A stretch of 27,159 nucleotides of DNA from Temnopleurus reevesii (Eukaryota; Echinodermata; Echinoidea; Temnopleuroida; Temnopleuridae), in contig BQKZ01000150.1 in assembly GCA_036244855.1 (NCBI GenBank), positions 70,299-97,457 on the forward strand, written 5' to 3'. Of the stretch, positions 1 to 9,316 are shown piece after piece. The notes beneath the pieces were generated by a model, which was given only the letters and a program-made list of their open reading frames with translations, was not told the DNA's origin and ran no database searches. A program made the position numbers and the translations under genes. The first letter of the stretch is position 1. Each line of letters opens with the position of its first letter.

Positions 1-430
1 ACATGATACATGGCATCATATATCACATCACATAGGGATATATGACATGATACATGGCATCATATATCACATCACATAGGGATATATGACATGATACATG
101 GCATCATATATCACATCACATAGGGATATATGACATGATACATGGCATCATATATCACATCACATAGGGATATATGACATGATACATGGCATCATATATC
201 ACATCACATAGGGATATATGACATGATACATGGCATCATATATCACATCACATAGGGATATATGACATGATACATGGCATCATATATCACATCACATAGG
301 GATATATGACATGATACATGGCATCATATATCACATCACATAGGGATATATCATATGATATATGGCATCATATATCACATCACACAGGGATATATCATAT
401 GATACATGGCATCATATATCACATCACATA
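1..430. repeat. 44-bp satellite, about 9.8 copies
   Basis: The unit starts ACATGATACATGGCATCATA and has a period of exactly 44. The first seven to eight copies are virtually identical; the last two vary (CATATGATATATGG). The array extends past the left edge. Scattered relics (TATGACATCTTATATCACA) run to about 650. Confidence 0.95.
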
Positions 431-777
431 TTGTACCATAAACCTGTAACATAAAAGATGCAATTAAACTTACAACACCCATTGATCATGAGTTATGGCA
501 AAATATATACCAACGAAATATGATCAATTGCAACATGAATTGTATTTCTTTGTAACATGCCCCATGTATGACATCTTATATCACATATGACATCTTATAT
601 CACATATGACAGCATATATCACATTACATGATATAACATAGGGATGTATGTCGCATGATATATACTATAGACATACATAAGATATATCACGTGATTTTGT
701 CATATATATCGTCCATGTTTTCAAGAAGTAATAGTAGCCATAGGGTATTAATACATGAAGACAAAGGAAACCCAATA
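431..777. other. AT-rich sequence without a recognised feature
   Basis: Contains only degenerate relics of the satellite words near 565-640. The short reading frame from 655 overlaps the following MITE and has no protein character. Confidence 0.5.
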
Positions 778-952
778 CAGTCAAACCTCGTTATAATGAG
801 CACCGATATAACACACTCTCGTTATAATAAGGTTATTTTCCTGGTCCCATCTCTTTGTATTTTATTGTATTTTGGCCCTGATATAACAAGGTCTCAATAT
901 AAAGAGGTAATTTCTCTGGTCCAAACGACCTCATTATAATAAGGTTAGACTG
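778..952. mobile_element. Tigger/pogo-like MITE with TA duplication
   Basis: Inverted ends CAGTCAAACCTCGTTATAAT and the complement of ATTATAATAAGGTTAGACTG are flanked by TA on both sides. The end sequence is typical of pogo/Tigger non-autonomous elements. There is no transposase. A second, shorter copy is at 13653-13784. Confidence 0.75.
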
Positions 953-1168
953 TATACCAATAATTCAAAGGATAGCCCTATGGAAAGTATCATTGGTATG
1001 TTAATTCTATAGAAATATAAATTTCAATGATATTCTAATCTGTTCCGTGCAACATCACTCTTTAGCAATCGTCACTTCGAGAAAACACGGACAATAGGAT
1101 ATCTCTAAAGGCCCATCCATACGTTTAATGCAAATAACTAGGTAAACATAGGCAGCATGGGCGCTTAG

Positions 1169-1299
1169 AGCCCCGGTCACATAGGACTCCGGAAGCAACA
1201 CGATTCACCCCAGACTCAGTGTTCTGAGGCAGTTAACTGTGAATTAACAAAGAGTTGGGGTGAATCATGTTGCTTCCAGGGTCCTATGTGACTGGGGCA
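1169..1299. mobile_element. Foldback MITE, family CCCCGGTCACATAGGA, copy 1
   Basis: Long imperfect inverted repeat: the left arm has GGTCACATAGGACTCCGGAA and GCAACACGATTCACCCC, and the right arm is its complement. Loop about 40 bp. Two other copies are in this window (5321-5450, 6318-6445). Confidence 0.85.
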
Positions 1300-1448
1300 T
1301 AACACTTCTGTAGCAGGAGTGATTACAGAATAGCCAGCAAAAAGTTCATAAAAATAGTCATTATCTCTTATCAACGCATAATATCATATTTCTCATGGAA
1401 AGGTTTTTCTCAAAGATGTTCTATGTATAACCAACAGGATTTAAAGTA

Positions 1449-1594
1449 TTTTCGAAAAGTTAATTCGAACGCAGTTTCAATGCTCCTTTGTAATGGTATA
1501 GAATTCGGTACCGGCTTGCCATTGTTGTGTCTGCACAGTTGAATACACGATGTACGGACCTATTGTCTGCGTTCTAGTTAACTTTTCGGAAATA
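1449..1594. mobile_element. Foldback element with TTTTCGAAAAGTTAA ends
   Basis: TTTTCGAAAAGTTAATTCGA and ACGCAG at the left pair with CTGCGTTCTAGTTAACTTTT at the right. About 145 bp, non-coding, with no second copy seen here. Confidence 0.65.
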
Positions 1595-1599
1595 GAGAA

Positions 1600-2313
1600 C
1601 TAGTAACTCAAGAAAGACAATGTTTTTATAATTACGTCAGACTGTGATTGTGACCATTACATTGTTTACTTCATGTCTTACACTTTGGGTTGGAAAATTT
1701 TAAGTATATTGAATATTTCAACTGCAAAATTATTCAATGTGTCAGGATGAAAGGACACTCTTTGTATTTTGGTTCAGTAACTTTTGATGCAGTGCTTTAA
1801 AAGTAAATCAGATGGATGAGCAGAAAGAGAATAACATTCACACTAGATCTGAACATTTATTTTCTGCCGTTAGTAGCTGGATGCAGATAATTTCTAAAAT
1901 GAAAATCATCTCTAGAATGGTCATGAATCCTTAAATTACCTATGCAGACATCATTTGAAAAATCATTATTTTACATGCAACTTAGCAAAAGTTTTGATGA
2001 AGAAGATTTGATATGGTAACATAACATTCTAAAAAGAGAATTTTACATTTTGGTGTTGCCAATTTAGGAAATTAATAGTAATTGATTTTAATGTGAAATA
2101 ATTCCTGTTCTGAATGGGTTAAATAGCCAATTTGCATGTGTTTGAATGTTATCTTCCCCTTATGATATCCTATTGAACATTCAACATGTAAATCAACGCA
2201 TCTGCATGTCATCCAGTATTTCAATTTAGAATTCCATACATAAAATCATGGGATAGCATATATTACATATTCCTTACTTATCTCTTAAAAAGCAGCATTA
2301 CAAAATTGGTAAC
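1600..2313. other. Mostly unassigned; contains a partial dispersed repeat near 1990-2125
   Basis: The end (GGTGTTGCCAATTTAGG, then CCTGTTCTGAATGGGTTAAA) matches, in reverse orientation, the left part of the element at 9531-10056. I see no gene. Confidence 0.5.
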
Positions 2314-2497
2314 CATGGGCAAATTGCTCGAAATGGTCTTAGCTATCCTCTTCATGCTAAGGCATCATAAGTTCTTGCGCCATCCTCTTAACATAGTCTT
2401 ATCGACGCTAATGTCTATGTTACGAGGATGGCACAACAAGTCAAGACGACTTGGCATGAAGAGGATAGCTAAGACCATTTCGAGCAATCGGCCCCAT
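2314..2497. mobile_element. Foldback element, arms TTGCTCGAAATGGTCTTAGC
   Basis: Nearly perfect palindrome: TTGCTCGAAATGGTCTTAGC with TATCCTCTTCATG at the left returns as CATGAAGAGGATAGCTAAGA with CCATTTCGAGCAA at the right. The middle holds a second hairpin, GCCATCCTCTTAACATAG / CTATGTTACGAGGATGGC. The same arm words appear in the array at 11410-11806. Confidence 0.85.
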
Positions 2498-2659
2498 GTT
2501 AACAGGTGTATTATTTTCATTTAACCCGCTGAATACTAAATTCTGTGATTTTCATAGACTTTATGCAGGAACTTCCCTAGTACGGTACTCAATGGATTGA
2601 CACATAAGATCATAGTTAGCCCTTCACCAAAGGTCCAGAAAACAATATATTTCGGTCTT

Positions 2660-2739
2660 GAATAAGGAATCATCATTTGCAAACATTCATGTATTTTGAA
2701 TAAGTTGAGAAGTAGATCTTAGTTAGCCCTTCACCAAAG
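2660..2739. repeat. 80-bp sequence repeated exactly at 4578-4657 (assembly overlap)
   Basis: It begins GAATAAGGAATCATCATTTG and ends directly at the n at 2740. The identical 80 bp starts directly after the n at 4577. Contig-edge placement of both copies points to an unresolved overlap and not a biological duplication. Confidence 0.85.
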
Positions 2740-2740
2740 N

Positions 2741-3119
2741 CTTTGATTAATAGCATAAAAATCAGACGAACAGATCAAAAACAGTTTGAAGTAAATCTGA
2801 CAAGAAATACGGTTATGAATATTTCAATCAAAATGATTGAACGTTGGTTTTCATGAATTACTGTACGGCATTCATCATAAAATAGCATAGCATGTGGTCA
2901 CGAGGAATGACATATGTCATGCACTTCCTGTCAGTAATGATATTATTTATTCTCTTTAACAATCCGTTTGCTCAATAAATGTTTATTTATTTTTAAATCT
3001 TCAACAAACACATCTGTTGAGTTTTAACAATGAAATATTCATAACTTACATATTTATCGGCCGAGTTGCTTCCAACTTATTTTGATCTGTTCGTCTGATT
3101 TTTCTGCTTTTAATCAAAG
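2741..3119. mobile_element. Foldback MITE, CTTTGATTAA ends
   Basis: About 40-bp inverted ends: CTTTGATTAATAGCATAAAA, ATCAGACGAACAGATCAAAA against TTTTGATCTGTTCGTCTGAT, TTTTAATCAAAG. About 380 bp, non-coding. It begins exactly at the n at 2740, so its true left flank is unknown. Confidence 0.7.
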
Positions 3120-3569
3120 CAAAATTTTCTGGTGCAGACCACCTCTTTAATTTGCACATTCACATGATTTACATGAAAATCCATATGAAGCAAGTTGTAT
3201 GATATAATTCATTTTCTAATGGTCCCTATGTAGATTGTAAAAAGCCCTATAAATATAACAATTGCACTTTAACTCCATAATAGCAAACTTTTACTTTCTT
3301 ACATATTATGTATGACAAATAAGTATAAAGTATACTATAAAAGTATTACATCTAGGTATATCCCTCTGGCAATGAGTATTAAATACCTATAAAACACATA
3401 ATCCATTCTGCAAAACAAAGGCATAAATCATACATGCCTTAAATGATAGGCTTTTACAACAATACTTATTTATGATCAATAAATCTGGAATAAACAACAA
3501 GAAGGTACTTGAAAGGTCATCATTGTGGGTCAACAGAAAATTGCTTTAAAAGAGAGTACCCCAAAATAA
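3120..3569. other. No feature recognised
   Basis: AT-rich sequence with no coding potential, repeats or splice-linked structure that I could support. Confidence 0.4.
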
Positions 3570-3658
3570 TAATTCTTCAGAAGCAGAAAAATCAGATATG
3601 AGGGAAATCGGAANTAATTCTTCAGAAGCAGAAAAATCAGATATGAGGGAAATCGGAA
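3570..3658. repeat. 44-bp exact duplication on both sides of an n
   Basis: TAATTCTTCAGAAGCAGAAA with the next 24 bases occurs immediately before and immediately after the n at 3614. This is the signature of two overlapping contig ends joined without merging. Confidence 0.9.
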
Positions 3659-3689
3659 AACTAATAAGACAGTTACAAATGTTTGAAAA

Positions 3690-4110
3690 CTAAGAAAAAG
3701 TAGCAACTGATGACATCACAGGTGCACAAATAACTATTTATCACATTCTTATAAATATCATTTATATTCATTTTCTTCAAAAATATAATTTCCTCAAAAC
3801 TTTTGAATATAGGATATCTTCATGATAGATATGTAGATCCCATATTTCCATGCTTACATTCATTTAAAATTAGCGTCTCTCTGTAGAAAATATGAATTTT
3901 GCACAATAAATATAATGAAAATCATGGATAGTAGTGCACCCATGATGTCATCAAATTGGCAACATGACGGAAATTTTTCACTGATCAATCCATGTTTGCA
4001 AATCTTAAAAAAAATCATAACTTTATTCCTTCTCCGACTTTCTTAAAACTTTTTTGTTCTGCATACTAATTTGTTCTGTTGAAAAAAAAAACATTTTGGA
4101 CTCTTCTGTT
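3690..4110. repeat. Dispersed repeat, CATGATGTCATCAAATTGGC family, copy 1
   Basis: Words such as TTTTGCACAATAAA, GTGCACCCATGATGTCATCA, AATTGGCAACATG and TCTGTTGAAAAAAA recur at 13060-13330 and 20370-20600. Its left part (GATGACATCACAGGTGCACA) matches 6480-6850 in reverse. Moderately diverged interspersed element with no coding sequence. Confidence 0.6.
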
Positions 4111-4576
4111 AACTAACTTATTTGTCTCGCTATGTACATGTATTGTTATCAACAAGAATATTTGCATGAATACTGTCACAAAAATATTCACTTGCTTACA
4201 AAAACAAGAAAAGATAATAATTCCCTGATTTCTAGGCAGTTGCGTACTTAAATACCAAAACATGCAAAAATGTTTTTGAGGGCATATATACAAATATTAC
4301 ACACAATAGAAAAAAATAGCATACATGCAGGTCCAGAAAGATTCTTCAAATACATGTACTTTGATAAAATTATGATAAATATTGATACATTTTCAATTCA
4401 AAGTACACGATTCAAGTTAACAATCGGGCTTTCTCAAAACGTTTTAACGTTTCATATAGGTTCTTAGAACTTTGCAGGTTTTGGACATTTGAACAAAATT
4501 CATTGGACATTTTTTAAATGTTTAAAAATGTTTCAAACCATTTTTTGGTACACTACATGTAGTTCTGATTTTACGC
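4111..4576. other. No feature recognised
   Basis: AT-rich; short reading frames on both strands lack any family resemblance. It ends at the n at 4577. Confidence 0.4.
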
Positions 4577-4708
4577 NGAATAAGGAATCATCATTTGCAA
4601 ACATTCATGTATTTTGAATAAGTTGAGAAGTAGATCTTAGTTAGCCCTTCACCAAAGTCTTGAATAAGGAAATCATCATCAGCAAACATATCATTCTTAA
4701 AGACTTTT

Positions 4709-4870
4709 CGTAACTTGGTGAAACACCGCCCTGGGTAGTGTTTTATAAAGCGGTGCGTAGATCTACACACGATTGTACGAACGACTGGTGATCCTTTCTT
4801 TGGCGCGATTTAGTGCCAGGAGTTATCATCGAGTGCGGGGAAAGGATCACCATTCGTTCGTACATCCTAG
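4709..4870. mobile_element. MITE fragment plus nested foldback
   Basis: TTGGTGAAACACCGCCCTGG is the right end of the GGGCGGTGTTTCACC family. It is followed by an inverted repeat with arms GTACGAACGACTGGTGATCC and GGATCACCATTCGTTCGTAC (4774-4863). The junction suggests one element inserted beside or within another. Confidence 0.65.
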
Positions 4871-5320
4871 CACAGCACAATTTTCCTAATGTGACTAAGA
4901 GAATTATCAAGAATAGGGTAATTCAATATCTAGCAAAATGGACAAAATATCATTCAAAATATCATTTCTGTTAACTTCATAATAAATCAGAGGTTTCCAA
5001 ATACACCCTGGGCAGAAAGCAAAAAAACATATGATTACACTTAAGAATGAAAATATATTGAAAGGCAATAAATGAAACAACCACCCGCCAAGCATTAACA
5101 TTTCGTAAAACATATGAAATAACATTGTATACATGATTCAAATTGAAGTGAATGAAATAACTTTGATTGGTTGAAAGTAAGACTGAAAATATTCTCATTA
5201 TTCTGAAAGAAAACATTTTATGAATTCACTTATTTTAAGTACAATGGCAATAGAATAATTAAAAATTGTGATTCAGTCTCAAGGTACGCAAGACTGAGGT
5301 TATTTGAACATTTTAGGTTA
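4871..5320. other. No feature recognised
   Basis: AT-rich sequence; overlapping minus-strand reading frames here have no recognisable domain and no supporting splice sites. Confidence 0.4.
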
Positions 5321-5450
5321 TAGTCCATGTCACATAGGACCCCGGAAGCAACACGAGTCACCCCGGCTCGTTATTATGAGGCACTTACAGTGAATTAACA
5401 AAGGGTCGGAGCGAGTCGTGTTGCTTCCAGGGTCCTATGTGACTGGGGCT
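5321..5450. mobile_element. Foldback MITE, family CCCCGGTCACATAGGA, copy 2
   Basis: Arms GTCACATAGGACCCCGGAAG and CTTCCAGGGTCCTATGTGAC with GCAACACGAGTC and its complement inside. Same organisation as copy 1. Confidence 0.85.
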
Positions 5451-5589
5451 TATAGCTTTACCAAAACTAGTTTATTTGTCACACTCGCTTTTCTGATAAT
5501 GGTTCATGATACTCCATTTCACTTTATGAAGATTTTGAAGACAAAATTTGAATATAAAAATATTCACTTTTACCCAAAATATTGTATTT

Positions 5590-6035
5590 TTATTTAGGAT
5601 AGGACAATGTGCTATGTCAGGTTCAAACGATCTCATATACAAAAATGACCTGTTTGACCCCAAATGTTGTATTTTTCTTCAGGATGGGACAATGTGCTAT
5701 GTTAGGTTCAAACAATCTTTTACCCAAACTTTACTTACAATTCAAAAAGCTTTATGCCATATACATACTAGCATTTGGAATTAAATATCATCAAACTAGA
5801 GTTGAATAACATTTCACAGGTTTTACAAACATTAAGAATTTCTTTAAAAAACAGATTTAAAATGTTCTCAAGCCAAGGGTAAAGAAAGAAAAAATCACCA
5901 AATTTACTAGCTCGATGGTTTCGATATAGTGGAAAGTTTAGTTACATTTCTCCTCATTGAATTTTTCCGCAGGCAAGGTCTATGTGCTATGTCAGGTTCA
6001 AACAATCTCACATACGAAAGCGACCTGTATGACAG
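5590..6035 (+). other. Three-fold iterated exon-like block, identity unknown
   Basis: Three plus-strand pyrimidine tracts ending in AG (TTTTTATTTAG, TTTTTCTTCAG, TTTTTCCGCAG; ends near 5598, 5682 and 5973) are each followed by a similar sequence containing TGTGCTATGTCAGGTTCAAA. In one frame the first and third copies read CAMSGSNDLIYKNDLFDPK and CAMSGSNNLTYESDLYDR. I do not recognise the peptide. No confident donor is present, and the GGTTCAAAC word resembles a tRNA B box, so a SINE-like origin is possible. It could be an exon of a second, nested plus-strand gene, or a repeated relic. Confidence 0.3.
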
Positions 6036-6114
6036 GGATTCATCATTCAACATTGTTCACTCTCTTCATTGATCCACTCCTCATATAAATGTGTATCAAA
6101 TACATTTTTTAATG

Positions 6115-6303
6115 AATATAAAAATTGATGTTTTAATCTATTGGCAGGTCTTTAACTTCGAAACTAAATGACAGAGTGATTTAAATGCTAGCAACAAATG
6201 CTAGCAACATTAGGGATACCAATATAAAAATTGATGTTTTAATCTATTGCCAGGTCTTTAACTTCAAAACTAAATGACAGAGTGATTTAAATGCTAGTAA
6301 CAA
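6115..6303 (+). repeat. Tandem duplication, period 106 bp
   Basis: AATATAAAAATTGATGTTTT at 6115 recurs at 6221 and the following 80-odd bases are nearly identical, ending in ATTTAAATGCTAG. Each copy contains an acceptor-like CTATTGSCAG. No coding potential is evident. Confidence 0.75.
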
Positions 6304-6317
6304 TCCCAGAGATGCTT

Positions 6318-6445
6318 AGACCCCTGTCACATAGAGGCCCAAAAGCAACATGATTCAACACGACTTTTTGTAAATTCAGTTAGCTGCCTGTGAACAAAGA
6401 GTCGTGTTGAATCATGTTGCTTCCGGAGCCCATGTGACCGGGGCT
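6318..6445. mobile_element. Foldback MITE, family CCCCGGTCACATAGGA, copy 3
   Basis: Arms GACCCCTGTCACATAGAGGC and CCCATGTGACCGGGGC, inner arms AACATGATTCAACACGAC and its complement. More diverged than the other two copies. Confidence 0.8.
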
Positions 6446-6479
6446 TTACTGTTTCCGAAATATCGTTGAGGTCAAAATT

Positions 6480-6850
6480 AGAAAATGCAAAACGTAACAG
6501 CTAAACAAAAGTGCAAGATTCATCATTTTTTAGATACAAAGTTTCTATGAATGTAAACATGCGAATAGGGGATCTCCATATCCATCATCAAGATATCCTA
6601 TAGTTACAATTTTGAGGAAATCATATTTTTGGGAAAAGTAACTTCTAATAAATAGCATTAATATGAATACAATAAATGGTCAGTTGTGCACCTGTAATTT
6701 CATCAGTTGCCAATTTGTCTAAGTATTTAAACATTCCTAAATTTGTTATTAGTCACCTGATTTTTCTCAAATTTGGTTTGTTCTGTTAATTTGATTTTCT
6801 GCTCCTGTTGAAAAAGCCCATTATTTATGGGTAGACTCTGCTTCCCATAT
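6480..6850. repeat. Dispersed repeat, reverse-oriented relative of 3690-4110
   Basis: GTGCACCTGTAATTTCATCA, GTTGCCAATTTG and CTCCTGTTGAAAAA match the family in the opposite sense. Non-coding. Confidence 0.5.
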
Positions 6851-7461
6851 AGGTAATTTGACAATAAAATGAACCTGATTCTTATCCTCAAAACTCATAT
6901 TAATATCAAGTATTTTATTCCAAAGCTTCAATCAGCAATACATCAGATATAAGGAAAAAATGAAAGACAATCAGCTTTGTAACTTGTAACCGATTTAGCA
7001 TTCCTTAAGATAACAAATCCTGTTTCATGATATTTTCTGGATTTTATTATCAATCGGAGTATTCAGAATCTACCAAAAAGACTTTCAATGTGTATAAAAG
7101 CTTCTGAAAGATAAATATCACACTTATTTCTGAAGCTTAGACTAAAAACAAGTGTATGATGGGTTTAACATTGAACATAGATCCCCTATGTGAGAGGAAA
7201 CTTTTCTGAATAAGCTTTGATTAAAACACCTCCCATATTATCTATCATATTACTTAACAAGGTTAATAAGTTTATCATAGTCCATATATTTCAGTTCGCA
7301 GCACACTGTTCCTATGCATTTCTACTGAATATCTATGGACAAAAATCACTACAAATCCAAACTACCCAGAAAACGTAATTCCTAGATGTCATCCAGTGAG
7401 TGTTCACAGTGACTAGAGAGGAGGAAAAAAAAGGCTAAAGTAACAGACTCCCCATTCACTA
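6851..7461. other. No gene recognised
   Basis: AT-rich flank that would lie in or beyond the 3' untranslated region of the C-gamma transcript; AATAAA on the minus strand occurs near 7045. Confidence 0.35.
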
Positions 7462-7520
7462 ATTTGAACCACCGACCCTCTGGTTGAGAGGCGAGTGTCA
7501 GAGCCACTACACCACAGCGC
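7462..7520 (-). mobile_element. tRNA-like SINE head
   Basis: On the minus strand GTGGTGTAGTGGCTCTGACA resembles a pol III A box, CGCCTCTCAACCAGAGGG can form an anticodon stem-loop (AAC in a 7-nt loop), and CGGTGGTTCAAAT resembles a B box. The ends do not form a good acceptor stem, so it is a tRNA-derived SINE or relic and not a working tRNA gene. Confidence 0.55.
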
Positions 7521-7542
7521 TTCCAAGGGGGGAATTACTTAC

Positions 7543-7548
7543 TTTAAT
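7543..7548 (-). promoter_or_regulatory. Candidate poly(A) signal ATTAAA for the C-gamma transcript
   Basis: ATTAAA reads on the minus strand about 215 bp past the C-gamma stop, beyond the foldback MITE. A canonical AATAAA occurs only further on, near 7045. Hexamers of this kind are frequent by chance in AT-rich DNA, so this is weak. Confidence 0.2.
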
Positions 7549-7566
7549 AAGTGTTTTGTCATTCAT

Positions 7567-7736
7567 GGGCGGTGTTTCACAAAGTTACACAAGACTTTAA
7601 GAACAACTTTACGCACGACTTGTATCTGTTCTTGCGCTGAATGATCAATCAAAAATCCTAGGTGTATTATACTGATTTACATCAGTCTTTTTTAGGTCGT
7701 GCGAATCTTTAGGAACAATTTGGTGAAACACCGCCC
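7567..7736. mobile_element. Foldback MITE, GGGCGGTGTTTCACC family, copy 1
   Basis: GGGCGGTGTTTCAC at the left and TTGGTGAAACACCGCCC at the right, with ACGCACGACTT inside. It starts 28 bp beyond the C-gamma stop codon, so it would be transcribed in that 3' UTR. Confidence 0.85.
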
Positions 7737-7763
7737 TGAGCACTTTGCGGTTAATCAATGACA

Positions 7764-7941
7764 TCATAAGTCTAATCTCTCTGAGATGTAATCCACTTCT
7801 CGAATCAGTAACTGCAGAATGCGTGTGAGAAACATCAACTTTGTTTTCAAATCCTCCAGAGACAATTGAAACAAGGAGGGGCACCACACGATGGCCAGGT
7901 TATCCACCGTCATTTTGTTCTCTTCATGAAGATCTGTCGCC
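7764..7941 (-). CDS. Exon C-gamma: alternative last exon of the RhoGAP gene
   Basis: The acceptor ends CTGAACGTAG. One G (AG|G = Arg) is followed by 58 codons and TGA. It reads ATDLHEENKMTVDNLAIV, then WCPSLFQLSLEDLKTKL, MFLTRILQLLIREVD and YISERLDL. The NKMTVDNLAIV.CPSL block is the RhoGAP Asn-containing helix. There is no stop or frameshift across all 58 codons, and substitutions relative to C-beta are mostly conservative, which argues that it is or recently was under selection. A six-copy array of its acceptor and first 30-odd bases lies immediately upstream. A foldback MITE starts 28 bp past the stop. A longer reading frame overlapping it (7645-7887) is in another frame and is not the gene. 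Confidence 0.82.
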
Positions 7942-8345
7942 CTACGTTCAGAATGGAACAGTCCAAAATAACAAGTAAAGCAATTTTGTTCTTTTAATGG
8001 CGATACAATTTGTTCTCTTCATGAAGAACTATCAACCTACGCCAAGAATAGAACAGTCCAAATCAACAAGTAAAAAAATCCTTTTTTCTTATTGTAAATC
8101 TGTCGACCTGCATTCAGAATGGAACAGTCCAATTTAACAAGTAAAACAATTTTGTTATCTTGGTTAAGATCTATCACCCTACGCTCGGAATGGAACAGTC
8201 CAAATCAACAAAATCAACAAGTAAAGCAATTTTGTTATCTTGGTTAAGATCTATCACCCTACGCCTTGAATGGATCAGTCCAAATCAACAAAATCAACAA
8301 GTAAAGCAATTTTGTTCTCTTGGTTGAGATCTAACACCATATGCT
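7905..8345 (-). repeat. Six-copy array of the exon C-gamma acceptor and exon start
   Basis: Each unit has GGACTGTTCCATTCTG, a short spacer, the acceptor AG, then G plus an exon-start-like stretch (GATCTTMAYSAAGAKAACAA). Acceptor/exon junctions fall at 7941 (the real exon), 8036, 8107, 8178 and 8258. The sixth, near 8338, has TATG in place of TAG and so has lost its AG. Spacing is 71-95 bp. Copies 2, 4, 5 and 6 keep the AACAAA exon word and then break off into repeat; copy 3 has an early TAA. These are decoy or vestigial 3' splice sites, not complete exons. Confidence 0.85.
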
Positions 8346-8436
8346 CAGAATGGAACAGTCCAAATCAACAAGTAACAGAAAATTGTTTTGTTAATGTATT
8401 GTAACTGGAGGTTAATCATGTCACAAAAGTACTTTA

Positions 8437-8612
8437 TGGGGGTGTTGCTCAAAATCAACTGCAGATCAACTGCAACTTTACAAATTGTAACGCGCATTTC
8501 CATTCTTGCGCGATATGCGCATTTAACAAGACGCGCATGAAACAATGATCTTGATTGGCGCGTTCCGATCAACTGCAACTTGCGATCAATTGCAACTTTT
8601 GAGCAACACCCC
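8437..8612. mobile_element. Foldback MITE, GGGGTGTTGCTCAAAA family, copy 1
   Basis: Inverted ends GGGGTGTTGCTCAAAA and TTTTGAGCAACACCCC, with GATCAACTGCAACTT inner arms. TA on both sides suggests a TA duplication. Sister copies at 26087-26271 and 24351-24500. Confidence 0.85.
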
Positions 8613-8800
8613 TAAGTGTATTGACGAGAAATCATGTATTCAGTCCCATCCAATTCCTGTTAAATATCAAAGTAAGCATATGGTTGTAATTTGCATGTAT
8701 CCTCAAAAAATAATTCAATTTTTGACAATCTACGCCAAAGGATCCGCCGTTCAAATATTACACAGGCTAAACCACTCCTTTGATCAGTGCCATGTGGATT

Positions 8801-8996
8801 CTTTGAATTATGGTGTATCCCAAGAATGCTAAATAGGTCCCGTATTATTCTTTGAATTATGGTGTATCCCAAGAATGCTATATAGGCCCCGTATTATTCT
8901 TTGAATTATGGTGTATCCTAAGAATGCTATATAGGTCCCGTATTATTCTTTGAATTATGGTGTATCCCAAGAATGCTATATAGGTCCCGTATTATT
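8801..8996. repeat. 49-bp tandem repeat, 4 copies
   Basis: The unit starts CTTTGAATTATGGTGTATCC and has a period of exactly 49; copies differ at one to three bases. Non-coding. Confidence 0.92.
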
Positions 8997-9099
8997 TTGG
9001 TATTGCATAGGGCATAGGCATTGGAGCTAGCGTTTCCCAAATGTGTCTGAATAGTCTGACAACTAAAAGTAGTTATAAAAGTAAGTTATATATACTTGT

Positions 9100-9235
9100 A
9101 TGTTTTCGTTCCAGAGGCCCTGTATTATAAGCAAAACGCTGCTTCTTTATGGTCCCAACCATTTTATATTACTTGTACCTTTGTATATGATGTGATTTTT
9201 TAACATGGTTAAATAAAGTTTAATTGAATTGAAAG
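9100..9235 (+). mobile_element. 3' tail of a non-LTR retroelement
   Basis: GGTTAAATAAAGTTTAATTG followed by AATTGAA has the shape of a LINE/SINE 3' end with a short-repeat tail. A second such tail is at 24160-24217. Confidence 0.45.
9219..9224 (-). promoter_or_regulatory. Candidate poly(A) signal ATTAAA for the C-beta transcript
   Basis: ATTAAA on the minus strand lies about 93 bp past the C-beta stop. It is the complement of TTTAAT inside a plus-strand retroelement tail, so it could be coincidental. Confidence 0.2.
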
Positions 9236-9316
9236 TGTAGTACGCGGTGTCCTTTAGAATCAGGCTAAATTTCAGTGTAAGGGAAGGTATTTATGAAAGA
9301 TCAAATTTATACCGAT

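Noticed and set aside
655..939. 94-codon plus-strand frame
   Set aside because: Composed of satellite relics and the Tigger-like MITE; no domain or splice context.
2306..2524. 72-codon plus-strand frame
   Set aside because: Covers the foldback at 2314-2497; no protein character.
7462..7520. A genuine tRNA gene
   Set aside because: A- and B-box-like words and an anticodon-like loop are visible, but there is no acceptor stem, so it is better read as a SINE head.
7645..7887. 80-codon minus-strand frame over the C-gamma exon
   Set aside because: Out of frame with the NKM..NLAI motif and crosses the real stop and a MITE.
8801..8996. CRISPR array
   Set aside because: Repeats are directly adjacent with no unique spacers, and the genome is eukaryotic with introns.
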